A DNA stretch of 32,969 bases from Flavobacteriales bacterium (GTDB lineage: Bacteria > Bacteroidota > Bacteroidia > Flavobacteriales_G > JALEGO01). Made by a program: the position numbers and the translations under genes. The stretch lies in NCBI GenBank assembly GCA_020629755.1, contig JAHDCS010000030.1:1-32969 (forward strand). The letters are read 5' to 3'. Positions 26,213-32,969 of the stretch are shown here, piece after piece. Within the stretch, counting starts at the first letter, position 1. Each line of letters begins with the position of its first letter. The notes under the pieces were generated by a model. That model saw nothing but the letters and a program-made list of their open reading frames with translations, made no database searches and was not told where the DNA came from.

Positions 26213-28512
26213 TTAGATACCCTTTTTTGAAACGTATAACGTACCCCAAAAAACCCTCTAATCCCTTGATTAGAACTGTAAATATAGGTCGGGTCAAAAG
26301 TTAGCGCATAAGGGTTATTTGCCGTAGATATAGCTTGAGCATTTGGGTCAAACTCTACCTGTTTATCAAAAGGATCAAAAGATCTTGCAATGAGTCCTAC
26401 TTGATCTAAATTTCGCCAAGGCACCCAATTGAGTATATTTTTAACTCCCCCATAAAATTCAAAAGATTTGTGTGCTTTAGTCAATTGAATATTTTGAATA
26501 CTATACCAAGGCGAAGAGCCTGGGCGCGGATCTAAAGGCCCCAAAAGAGGCAAAAGCATCGAGCTATAGAGATTGCCTGTGTAATCGAACTTCCATTGCT
26601 TTTTCAATCTATAGCCCACAGACCATGTTAAGGTGAAGTTTTCTGTTAACAACTGACGTTCTTTCAATTGATTTTCAACACTATATACATCCATTAAAGT
26701 GCCGCCAAACACCATGTTTAAGCTTTTATAATCTACCTGAGTGTTTAATGAAATTCCGTTAGATACGGCGTGTCCATTTAAATTATCGTAGATAATAGCA
26801 TTGCTATTAGCATTATAATCAGGAAAAATTTTATTAGTGAAATAAGTATAAAACACAGAGGCGTCAAAAGAAAACATCCATTCTTTTTTAGTGAATATTT
26901 TTTTTACAAAATTCAGATTCGCATTATAGGAACGCTCAGGCTTTAAATTAGAGAGAAAAATAAGCTCCCGAGCACCACTTAAAGCGGCATGATCTTCAGT
27001 AAACACATTCGCTATTCGATAGCCGTTCCCTAAAGAGAAGCGCAATACATTTAACTTATTTTTAGAGCTGAGCTTGTAATTCAGCCTCGGCGTTATAATG
27101 GATCCATGTAATGAATTGTAATCATATCTGAGTCCTAACAAAAGGCTGTTTTGAACATTGAGCTTCATTGTGTTTTGAGCAAAAAGACCAGGCAAGAGAG
27201 TTTTAGAAGGGCTATTATTTATTCTATCGTTTCTCAAGGACTCAGTAGCAGGAGTATTATCATCATAATACGTGTAACGAAGTGCCGCCCCTAAGAGAAG
27301 AGTGTTTTTCTCAGAAAAGCTCTTGTGCCTGGTAAGTTGAGTAAAGAGAATGTTTTGTGTCGCCAAAAAAGGCAAATTACCATACACCGAGTTTTGCTTA
27401 TGACTATTGGCACTAAACGAAAAAAATGTACGCTCTTTAAAAGGCAGCTGATAACTCCCAAAAAGCTCATAACGATTGGTATAAATACTCTCACCATAAA
27501 TCTGATCAGTGCCTCTGAATTGTTTTTTCCAGTTGAGATCTCCGCCGAATCGATCTTCATACACATAACGCGCTGCCAATGAAAAAACACGCCCTTTTTT
27601 TCGTTTAAAATTCCATTTATTAAACAGTGAAATTCTGTCTTGAAGCGTAACATCTGTAAAACCGTCTTGGTTGTTATCTACCGGATTTTGGTATTTAAAA
27701 CAATTAATACCCAGCAAGCTCTGGGCCTTTTTAAGTGCTATTTTACCCGATATATCAGCGCTGAGTTCACCCCAGTGACTGGCAAAAATATCAGATGAAA
27801 ATAAAGCCGCATTATCGGGATGCTTGGTGATAATATTAATAAGTCCCGCCACAGATTCTGAACCATAAAGAGTTGAAGCTGGCCCTTTTATAAGCTCAAT
27901 ACGCTCTATTAATGCCTGCGGAATGCCACTGAGTCCATAAACGGTAGATAAGCCACTCACTATAGGCATCCCATCAATGGTCACCATCGTATAAGCCCCT
28001 TCTAGACCATTAATGTGAATATCTCCTGTATTACAGACAGAACAATTCACTTGCGGCCGCACCCCGTTAACATTTTGCAAAGCTTCGTAGACTGATGGTG
28101 TGGGATTAGCCTTAAAAAATGCCTGCCCATAGACATCAATAGCCACAGGACTCTGAGATTTAGAGATAGGCTTCAACGATCCAGAGATTACAATTTGATC
28201 AAGCGCATTCGCTTTTTCTTTAAGCGCAATCGCCATATTTAGAGTCTGATGTTCTTTGATTATTATGTTTTGGGTGGATGTTTGATGCGTTACAAATCTG
28301 GCTTCTAGAGTATAGGAGCCTACTGGAATTTTCTTGATTTCATACCGGCCATTTTGATCGCTTTGGGTACCGATTTGCAGCTCTTTGATTACAAGGGTTG
28401 CATAAGGTACAGGACCTTGTAGATCTGAAACAAGCCCTTCTATGCTACCATATTGCGCGCACACAATTATAGGAATGAACAAAAAAAATAGAGCCAAAAA
28501 TTTAATCTTCAA
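26209..28512 (-). CDS. TonB-dependent outer-membrane receptor with CarboxypepD-regulatory-like N-terminus (TTG start)
   Basis: A 767-residue receptor. I choose the TTG at 28512, which gives MKIKFLALFFLFIPIIVCAQ, a clean signal peptide. An upstream TTG at 28569 would add 19 hydrophilic residues and would put the promoter and palindrome inside the gene. Residues 21-100 form a carboxypeptidase-regulatory-like domain, then a TonB-box-like ALDQIVISG. The plug (about 115-230) contains Cys157-Ser-Val-Cys160 and VTIDGMPIVSGLSTVYGLSGIP, IELIKGPASTLYGSESVAGLINIITK. The rest is a 22-strand barrel that ends in an aromatic-rich strand. Divergence from a DtxR/MntR-type regulator points to a metal or metal-complex substrate. 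Its identity is not readable. Confidence 0.92.
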   Translation of the reverse strand: MKIKFLALFFLFIPIIVCAQYGSIEGLVSDLQGPVPYATLVIKELQIGTQSDQNGRYEIKKIPVGSYTLEARFVTHQTSTQNIIIKEHQTLNMAIALKEKANALDQIVISGSLKPISKSQSPVAIDVYGQAFFKANPTPSVYEALQNVNGVRPQVNCSVCNTGDIHINGLEGAYTMVTIDGMPIVSGLSTVYGLSGIPQALIERIELIKGPASTLYGSESVAGLINIITKHPDNAALFSSDIFASHWGELSADISGKIALKKAQSLLGINCFKYQNPVDNNQDGFTDVTLQDRISLFNKWNFKRKKGRVFSLAARYVYEDRFGGDLNWKKQFRGTDQIYGESIYTNRYELFGSYQLPFKERTFFSFSANSHKQNSVYGNLPFLATQNILFTQLTRHKSFSEKNTLLLGAALRYTYYDDNTPATESLRNDRINNSPSKTLLPGLFAQNTMKLNVQNSLLLGLRYDYNSLHGSIITPRLNYKLSSKNKLNVLRFSLGNGYRIANVFTEDHAALSGARELIFLSNLKPERSYNANLNFVKKIFTKKEWMFSFDASVFYTYFTNKIFPDYNANSNAIIYDNLNGHAVSNGISLNTQVDYKSLNMVFGGTLMDVYSVENQLKERQLLTENFTLTWSVGYRLKKQWKFDYTGNLYSSMLLPLLGPLDPRPGSSPWYSIQNIQLTKAHKSFEFYGGVKNILNWVPWRNLDQVGLIARSFDPFDKQVEFDPNAQAISTANNPYALTFDPTYIYSSNQGIRGFFGVRYTFQKRVSK

Positions 28513-28539
28513 TGTAAAATCCTTAATTGTTTTATTATA

Positions 28540-28570
28540 CAAACTTAAAAAGTTAGCATGAGCTAACAAA
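28540..28570 (-). promoter_or_regulatory. Promoter of the TonB receptor-thioredoxin unit
   Basis: On the minus strand, TTTG (28567-28570), exactly 19 nt, then TAAGTTTG (28540-28547) fits the Bacteroidota consensus fully. The TTG start codon follows 27 nt after the -7 box. The palindrome at 28552-28567 fills most of the spacer. Confidence 0.7.
28552..28567. promoter_or_regulatory. Palindromic operator, probable DtxR/MntR-family binding site
   Basis: GTTAGC-ATGA-GCTAAC is a perfect 6-4-6 inverted repeat between the divergent receptor and metalloregulator genes. The half-sites match the core of the known DtxR/IdeR consensus (TTAGGTTAGSCTAACCTAA), although the 4-nt centre differs. It sits between the -33 and -7 boxes of the receptor promoter, where a bound repressor would block polymerase, and just upstream of the regulator promoter. 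Confidence 0.65.
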
Positions 28571-28588
28571 TTATTTTAATATCTTTTT

Positions 28589-28596
28589 TACCTTTG
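28589..28596 (+). promoter_or_regulatory. -7 box of the metalloregulator gene
   Basis: TACCTTTG fits TAnnTTTG and ends 7 nt before the ATG at 28604, so the leader would be nearly absent. No clear TTTG lies 19 nt upstream. Confidence 0.5.
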
Positions 28597-28603
28597 AATC
28601 ATC

Positions 28604-29254
28604 ATGCAAAATGATACAACAGAAAATTACATTAAAGCGCTTTATTACTTAGATCTAAAGAATACAGATATTTCAATCACAGATTTAGGCAAAGAACTTC
28701 AGGTAAGTAAACCTTCTGCAAATGCTATGGTTAAGCGTTTAGCATCAATGGGGGTCTTAAAATATCAAAAGTACAAACCCCTCAAATTAACCCAAAAAGG
28801 TAGAGAGCAAGCCATCTCTATGATACGCAAACATAGACTCTGTGAAATGTTCTTGAATCGCATTATGGGTTTTGGCTGGGAAGAAGTGCATGAAATCGCT
28901 GAAGAAATGGAGCACATCAGCCAAGAGCATTTTTTTGATCGGATGGATGAGCTTTTAGGTTTTCCGAGTGAAGATCCTCATGGTTCGCCCATTCCAGATA
29001 AAAACGGACAGGTCATTAAAAAAAACTACCGACTACTCAGTGAAATTGGAGTAGGCGAATCTGTTACCCTAAGAGCATTGAGAAATAGCTCTGCAGATTT
29101 TATTGCCTATTTAAACAAAAAAAATTTATCCTTAGGCCTTTGTGTCAAAGTAGAAGGCGTAGAAGCGTTTGACAAAAGCTTACATGTTTCATTCTCTAAA
29201 AAGGAGACCTTAACCCTGAGCCATCAGGTGTGCAATCGGCTTTTAGTAGAATAG
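28604..29254 (+). CDS. DtxR/MntR-family metal-dependent transcriptional regulator
   Basis: A 216-residue DNA-binding repressor. The N-terminal winged helix (about 5-70; ISITDLGKELQVSKPSANAMVKRLASMG) is followed by the metal-binding dimerisation domain (about 70-140) and a C-terminal SH3-like FeoA domain (about 145-216; LSEIGVGESVTLRALRN). Aligned with DtxR, ligands His77, Glu81, His96, Glu103 and His104 are present. The position of DtxR Cys102 is Glu100, as in MntR. The first-helix ligand (Met10 of DtxR, Asp8 of MntR) is Asn8. Mn(II) or Fe(II) sensing is likely, but the choice cannot be settled. It is divergent from the receptor gene with a palindrome between. Confidence 0.92.
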   Translation: MQNDTTENYIKALYYLDLKNTDISITDLGKELQVSKPSANAMVKRLASMGVLKYQKYKPLKLTQKGREQAISMIRKHRLCEMFLNRIMGFGWEEVHEIAEEMEHISQEHFFDRMDELLGFPSEDPHGSPIPDKNGQVIKKNYRLLSEIGVGESVTLRALRNSSADFIAYLNKKNLSLGLCVKVEGVEAFDKSLHVSFSKKETLTLSHQVCNRLLVE

Positions 29255-29267
29255 GAGCGGGGCGTTT

Positions 29268-30665
29268 TTATCTTTTTTTCATTGCGCCTTCGATGGCTTT
29301 AATATCTTTAACCACACAATCAGAGAGCACTTCTGGATCGCCATCTGTAATTAAAACATCATCTTCAATACGCACGCCAATGTTCCACCATCTGGGATCA
29401 CAATCAGAATTTTCTGGTATATATACTCCTGGTTCTACAGTAATTACATTGTTTACCTGAAGTATATTGTAAGTTCCGGGGTCGTGTACATCTAAACCCA
29501 AATAATGAGAGGTGCCATGCATAAAATATTTTTTATACTCATAAGGCTTTTCAATTAGGCCTAACGCCATAAGTTCTTCTGAGATCACCTTTACGGCAGC
29601 TTTATGTGGCGCCCAAAATTTTGCACCAGCCCTAGAGGCTTCAATGCCTTTTTCTTGTGCCTTTAGCACAATATTATAAATAATTTTTTGCTCTTCAGAA
29701 AATTCTCCTGACACAGGAAAGGTTCTGGTAATATCCGCAGTGTATCCATGGTATTCGGCACCAATATCATTGACCAATACATCATCAAAATCCAATACCT
29801 CTCTATTGGTATAATAATGCAAAACGCAACTATTTGCTCCACCTCCATGAATACTCGGAAACCCCGGATACTCAGCACCATGGTCTTTAAATTCAAATTC
29901 TGAAGTAGCTTCAATCTGATACTCTTTAAGCCCCGGACTGAGCCTTTGCATAATCTTATTCTGTGCTTCACAGGTGATCTCTATGGCCTTTCGCAAAAGA
30001 CGTAATTCTTCTGAATGCTTTATCTCTCTTAGCTCAGCGCAATATTCGCTTAAATGTTCTTTGTCTAGTATTTCGTCGTTAAGCTTGAGGATTTTTAAGA
30101 AAAAATGTTTTTTTAAGCTGGCTAAATCTCCCTTATTCTCTTTGTCATCTGCTACGCGTTCATCAATTAAAGGCAACGCATAAATAGTTTTAAATTTTGA
30201 AAAATCTGGCCCTGTATTATCAAAAGAGGCACTTGATATCACGTGCTGTATCCCTAAAGTTTTTTGGGCCCGCTCTATCCCTAAGCGTTTCCCATTCCAC
30301 AACTCATCATTGCCTTTTTTTTCAATATACAAAAATGTGCTGCCCCTTATGCTGTCATTTATCTGAACAATATCTTTTGTCACAATAAGCAGAGCATTAG
30401 ACTCTTTTAGTCCGGTGAAATAATAAAAGTTCGGATCTTGATGGTACTCATAATTCACATCATTTGATCTTACCTTGTTTGACGCTGCAAAAAATACCGC
30501 ACAGCTATTCGCTGTGAGTTTTTCTCTTAACGCCTCTCTATTGGCCTTAAAGAAAGACGCAGGCAAATCATCTGCCTCTTGACTATAGGTATTCTGCGCA
30601 CCGAAAAAAGAGAAAAACAAAACCCCAATTCTTAAAAGAATTGGGGTTTTAGGTATTTTCATCAT
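29268..30665 (-). CDS. Exported Xaa-Pro aminopeptidase (peptidase family M24B)
   Basis: A 465-residue metallopeptidase that removes N-terminal residues before proline. A signal peptide (MMKIPKTPILLRIGVLFFSFFGAQNTYSQ) is followed by the AMP_N domain (about 35-180; FFAASNKVRSNDVNYEYHQDPNFYYFTGL) and the pita-bread catalytic domain. The metal ligands fit NDIGAEYHGYTADITRTFPVSG (two Asp), HGTSHYLGLDVHD (His), VITVEPGVYIP (Glu) and GVRIEDDVLIT (Glu). It lies 20 nt after rpmB, yet a strong terminator hairpin overlaps its signal-peptide codons, so its expression may depend on read-through. Cytosolic PepP lacks such a signal peptide. Confidence 0.9.
   Translation of the reverse strand: MMKIPKTPILLRIGVLFFSFFGAQNTYSQEADDLPASFFKANREALREKLTANSCAVFFAASNKVRSNDVNYEYHQDPNFYYFTGLKESNALLIVTKDIVQINDSIRGSTFLYIEKKGNDELWNGKRLGIERAQKTLGIQHVISSASFDNTGPDFSKFKTIYALPLIDERVADDKENKGDLASLKKHFFLKILKLNDEILDKEHLSEYCAELREIKHSEELRLLRKAIEITCEAQNKIMQRLSPGLKEYQIEATSEFEFKDHGAEYPGFPSIHGGGANSCVLHYYTNREVLDFDDVLVNDIGAEYHGYTADITRTFPVSGEFSEEQKIIYNIVLKAQEKGIEASRAGAKFWAPHKAAVKVISEELMALGLIEKPYEYKKYFMHGTSHYLGLDVHDPGTYNILQVNNVITVEPGVYIPENSDCDPRWWNIGVRIEDDVLITDGDPEVLSDCVVKDIKAIEGAMKKR
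30611..30650 (-). terminator. Intrinsic terminator of rpmB inside the start of the aminopeptidase gene
   Basis: On the minus strand AAAACCCCAATTCTT and AAGAATTGGGGTTTT are perfect 15-nt complementary arms with two T between (a real loop would open a few more pairs), followed by GTTTTTC. The stem starts 35 nt after the rpmB stop codon. It encodes residues 6-16 of the following signal peptide, so it works as both terminator and code, or as an attenuator. Confidence 0.7.
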
Positions 30666-30685
30666 AAGATAAGGGGTTCAGGACA

Positions 30686-30922
30686 TTATTTCCAGTATCC
30701 TTTTTCTTTTGCTTTAGCTAAACAAGCATCTAGTCCATTTTTATTGATGTTTCTGATTCCAGCAGCAGATACTTTCAAAGTGACCCAATCGCCTGTTTTT
30801 TCAGAATAAAACTTTTTAGTTTGCAGATTAGGGACAAACTTTCTTTTAGTTTTCGCGTTAGAGTGCGATACATTGTGACCAAACATCACTTTTTTTCCTG
30901 TAATCTGACACATTCTAGACAT
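30686..30922 (-). CDS. rpmB: 50S ribosomal protein L28
   Basis: A 78-residue ribosomal protein. The start [29 protein letters not shown] is the normal Bacteroidota L28 N-terminus, so the ATG at 30922 is used. An ATG at 30943 would add seven residues and overlap the promoter box. The C-terminal part [20 protein letters not shown] is also typical. Lineage members usually place rpmG, a short DUF4295 gene and ftsY next, but here the aminopeptidase gene follows. cinA lies 62 nt upstream on the same strand. Confidence 0.96.
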   Translation of the reverse strand: MSRMCQITGKKVMFGHNVSHSNAKTKRKFVPNLQTKKFYSEKTGDWVTLKVSAAGIRNINKNGLDACLAKAKEKGYWK

Positions 30923-30942
30923 AATTTGCAATTTTTGAATCA

Positions 30943-30950
30943 CAAATTTA
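30943..30950 (-). promoter_or_regulatory. -7 box of rpmB
   Basis: TAAATTTG on the minus strand is a perfect TAnnTTTG and identical to the tRNA-unit box. The rpmB start is 20 nt downstream. A matching TTTG at 19 nt upstream is not seen. Confidence 0.5.
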
Positions 30951-30984
30951 GAAATTTCTTTTAGAAACCACTTAAAAAAGCGCG

Positions 30985-32235
30985 CTAAAAATGATCCTTT
31001 TCTATCAAATGAATCATTTTTCTGAGTGCATACTCAGCCGCAAACGATATAATTTGCTTTCTGCTGCCCTTAAAGCATTGGCGCTTTACAATAGTGCGAA
31101 CTGAATTACTAAACCCAAAACACACCAGCCCCACAGGTTTTTCTTTACTACCGCCAGAAGGACCAGCAATGCCTGATACAGAAATGCCATAATCACTCTT
31201 GATGGTCTTTAGCAGTTTCTTGGCCATTTTCTCAACGGTTTTTTCACTAACAGCCCCAAAAGCCTTAATAATATTAGTATTTACACCTAGTAAATCTGTT
31301 TTTACTGCGTTATCATATGCCACAATACTGCCTTTGTAAAATGATGAAGCACCCGGTTCGGTGGTAAGTAAATGCGAAATAAATCCGCCTGTGCAACTTT
31401 CTGCAAGGGCAATGGTTTTCTTTTTTTGAAGTAATAATTCTTTTAAGTAAAGATTTAAATAACTTGTTTTTATTTCTGATATATAAGGTTTTATATGAAT
31501 TTTTAATGATTCAAACTCTCGCTTTATCTCTCGGGTAATCACCTTTCTATGTTTCCCTTTTTTAGTAAGCCTTAATGTCACAAAGCCTGGCTTAGGCAAA
31601 TATGCCAAAGTCATACTTTTGGCTTTTAATTGTTTTTCCCAGGGCTTTATTTTTTTGCTCAATAACGATTCGCCAATATCTTTAGTAATCAAATCTAAAG
31701 TGACAATTTTTGATCTACTTTTTTTATTGAGGATCTCTTCAATATACGTTGAAAATAAATGCTTCATCTCATAAGGTACACCAGGCAAAAAGAAAAAATG
31801 CTTTTGCTTATTTTCAATGTATAATCCAGGTGCTGTCCCAAGAGCATTGGGCAATACTTGAGCTATTTCAGGCACTAAGGCTTGCTCTTTATTCACCTTT
31901 AATACAGGTCTGTTTTTACTTTTAAAGTATTTCTTAACCGCTTGAAGTGTCGCTTTGTGTTTTAGCAGTCTAGTTGCAAAAAATTGTGCCAGCACTTTTT
32001 TTGTAATATCATCATTAGTAGGGCCTAATCCTCCCGTAAAAATAAACACCTCTGATTTACTTTTTAAACACCCAGACAATGCAGCAGAAATTGCTTTTTT
32101 GTGATCAGAAATAACCTGGACGCTCTGAAGCTCTACGCCTAATGTCTCTAGTTGTTTTGCCAGCCAAGCCGCATTGGTATTTACTATATATCCATTAAGT
32201 AATTCATTGCCTATGTTAATAATTTGCGCTTTCAT
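30985..32235 (-). CDS. cinA: CinA-family protein (nicotinamide-nucleotide amidase)
   Basis: A 416-residue cytosolic protein. The start [22 protein letters not shown] is the usual CinA N-terminus, so the ATG at 32235 is chosen and an in-frame ATG at 32352 (39 extra residues) is rejected. The MoaB/MoeA-like domain (about 1-170) has [18 protein letters not shown] and [14 protein letters not shown]. The C-terminal CinA/PncC domain (about 255-416) has [32 protein letters not shown] and [20 protein letters not shown]. It deamidates NMN to nicotinate mononucleotide in the pyridine-nucleotide cycle. The old name comes from a competence-induced operon in other phyla. Confidence 0.94.
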   Translation of the reverse strand: MKAQIINIGNELLNGYIVNTNAAWLAKQLETLGVELQSVQVISDHKKAISAALSGCLKSKSEVFIFTGGLGPTNDDITKKVLAQFFATRLLKHKATLQAVKKYFKSKNRPVLKVNKEQALVPEIAQVLPNALGTAPGLYIENKQKHFFFLPGVPYEMKHLFSTYIEEILNKKSRSKIVTLDLITKDIGESLLSKKIKPWEKQLKAKSMTLAYLPKPGFVTLRLTKKGKHRKVITREIKREFESLKIHIKPYISEIKTSYLNLYLKELLLQKKKTIALAESCTGGFISHLLTTEPGASSFYKGSIVAYDNAVKTDLLGVNTNIIKAFGAVSEKTVEKMAKKLLKTIKSDYGISVSGIAGPSGGSKEKPVGLVCFGFSNSVRTIVKRQCFKGSRKQIISFAAEYALRKMIHLIEKDHF

Positions 32236-32249
32236 TCTTGTAAACTCTT

Positions 32250-32266
32250 TACCTTTGTCAAAGATA
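32250..32266. promoter_or_regulatory. Two facing -7 boxes between cinA and the response regulator
   Basis: TACCTTTG (32250-32257, plus) and TATCTTTG (32259-32266, minus) are separated by one base and form a 17-nt near-palindrome. Each fits TAnnTTTG for its gene: 17 nt before the regulator TTG and 23 nt before the cinA ATG. Only the plus side has a TTTG upstream (32223-32226, spacing 23). Confidence 0.45.
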
Positions 32267-32274
32267 TAAGCCTT

Positions 32275-32969
32275 TTGGAAGAAAAACACCACATCTTGCT
32301 TATTGAAGATGAACGCTCTATTCGAGAACTTTTGCGTGATGCGCTGCATCAAAGCGGATACAAAATCACAGCCCTAAGTCACCTAGACCAGCCTGACTCT
32401 TTTTTTATTGAGCATACCGGCTTTGACTTAATCATATTAGACGTGATGCTGCCTAAACATTCAGGCTATGAAATTTGCAAACAGATCAGGCGTATTTACA
32501 AACAACTCCCTGTTTTTTTCATTTCTGCTAAATCTCAGCGCTTAGACGTATTAAAAGGCTTAGAGTTGGGGGCTAATGACTACCTTGCCAAACCCTTTGA
32601 TTTAGATGAATTGCTTCTAAAAATAAAGAATCACCTCCCTAAAAATTTTACAAGCGATTTATCGACGAGCAAAGCTATTTTTTATCTCAATAATTGCTGT
32701 GTTGATTTATCTTCTTATTCTATTCGTAAACAAGACAATCAAATCAAAAAGATTAGCGACAAAGAAGCCAAAATTCTTTATGTGCTTTTTAAGCGTAAAG
32801 GCAAAGTGGTAAAACGATCAGAGCTCATCGATCTAATATGGGGAGAAAACGCACAAATTACGCAAAGAACCATCGATAATTTTATGGTTTCACTGCGTAA
32901 AAAAATAGAGGATACCGGAAAAAAACCATCTCATATAATTTCAGTTAGAGGGGTAGGGTATCAACTTAA
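32275..32969 (+). CDS. OmpR/PhoB-family response regulator, 3' end cut by the window
   Basis: Two-component DNA-binding regulator, 231 codons plus 2 nt visible. A stop codon at 32266-32268 in the same frame leaves TTG at 32275 as the first usable start (MEEKHHILLIEDERSIRELL). The receiver domain has the acidic pair Glu11/Asp12, phospho-acceptor Asp56 (LIILDVMLPKHSG), Ser84 (FFISAKS) and Lys106 (DYLAKPFDLDELL). The winged-helix effector domain (about 140-231) shows ISDKEAKILYVLFKRKGKVVKRSELIDLIWG and ends in SVRGVGYQL, a typical last strand, so only a few codons are missing. The sensor kinase is not in view and may lie just beyond the edge. Confidence 0.93.
   Translation, partial: MEEKHHILLIEDERSIRELLRDALHQSGYKITALSHLDQPDSFFIEHTGFDLIILDVMLPKHSGYEICKQIRRIYKQLPVFFISAKSQRLDVLKGLELGANDYLAKPFDLDELLLKIKNHLPKNFTSDLSTSKAIFYLNNCCVDLSSYSIRKQDNQIKKISDKEAKILYVLFKRKGKVVKRSELIDLIWGENAQITQRTIDNFMVSLRKKIEDTGKKPSHIISVRGVGYQL

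Noticed and set aside
28513-28569. Upstream TTG start of the TonB receptor at 28569
   Set aside because: It would place the promoter and palindromic operator inside the gene and put 19 hydrophilic residues before the signal peptide.
29255-29275. GC-rich stretch plus T tract between the metalloregulator and the aminopeptidase gene as a terminator
   Set aside because: The T runs are good but no inverted repeat of useful length precedes them.
29663-29971. Minus-strand 102-codon frame inside the aminopeptidase gene
   Set aside because: It is an out-of-frame shadow of the M24 catalytic domain and has no independent signature.
32236-32352. Longer start for CinA at 32352
   Set aside because: The family N-terminus begins at [13 protein letters not shown]. 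The extra 39 codons overlap the response-regulator gene and both promoter boxes.

Overview
This AT-rich window reads as a piece of chromosome from a member of the Bacteroidota, most probably a marine or free-living flavobacterium-like lineage. The evidence is the short Bacteroidota-type RpoD, a PorE-like TPR/PD40/OmpA protein, an AsmA-like protein with a long Lys/Ala coiled-coil tail, a DUF4369/TlpA thioredoxin, the long form of IspH, many short lipoproteins with lipoboxes, few Shine-Dalgarno sites, and several promoters of the Bacteroidota type (TTTG or TTG, 19 nt, TAnnTTTG). No prophage, insertion sequence, CRISPR array or plasmid module is visible. Genes are tightly packed, with no gene-free stretch over 300 bases.

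Layout. 1-1318 (+): the end of rpoD, apparently damaged near the window edge, followed by rpe. 1298-8962 (-): aroC, a dicarboxylate/amino-acid:cation symporter, the AsmA-like protein, the PorE-like protein and a small lipoprotein. 9035-9442 (+): an unknown lipoprotein. 9446-11129 (-): ispH and a YdeI/DUF1905 protein. 11142-12863 (+): an M23 peptidase. 12835-13443 (-): an ITPase. 13480-13620 (+): a 46-residue lipoprotein. 13613-17801 (-): an unknown Cys-containing lipoprotein, purK, purE, murQ and fbp. 17900-25480 (+): an M13 peptidase, a TlpA-like thioredoxin, msrA, a HerA/YjgR-like ATPase, an EEP-family hydrolase and a PPK2 kinase. These are followed by tRNA-Ser(GCU) and tRNA-Pro(UGG) behind their own promoter and a probably bidirectional terminator. 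25733-28512 (-): a TonB-dependent receptor and a periplasmic thioredoxin, divergent from a DtxR/MntR-family metalloregulator at 28604-29254 (+). 29268-32235 (-): cinA, rpmB and an exported Xaa-Pro aminopeptidase. 32275-end (+): an OmpR-type response regulator that starts with TTG and runs off the window.

How it works together. Most of the window is housekeeping: isoprenoid, chorismate, purine, gluconeogenesis and cell-wall recycling genes, plus envelope proteins. The clearest regulatory circuit is the metalloregulator and TonB receptor pair. A perfect 6-4-6 palindrome that resembles DtxR half-sites lies in the 19-nt spacer of the receptor promoter, so a metal-responsive switch over receptor and thioredoxin is a reasonable inference.

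Two signals are not explained by ordinary annotation. (1) Every run of six G/C in the window, ten in all, is part of the same octamer GGGGGGAT, inside genes, in several reading frames and on both strands. This suggests a selected chromosome-wide DNA word. (2) A strong intrinsic-terminator hairpin downstream of rpmB lies inside the signal-peptide codons of the next gene.
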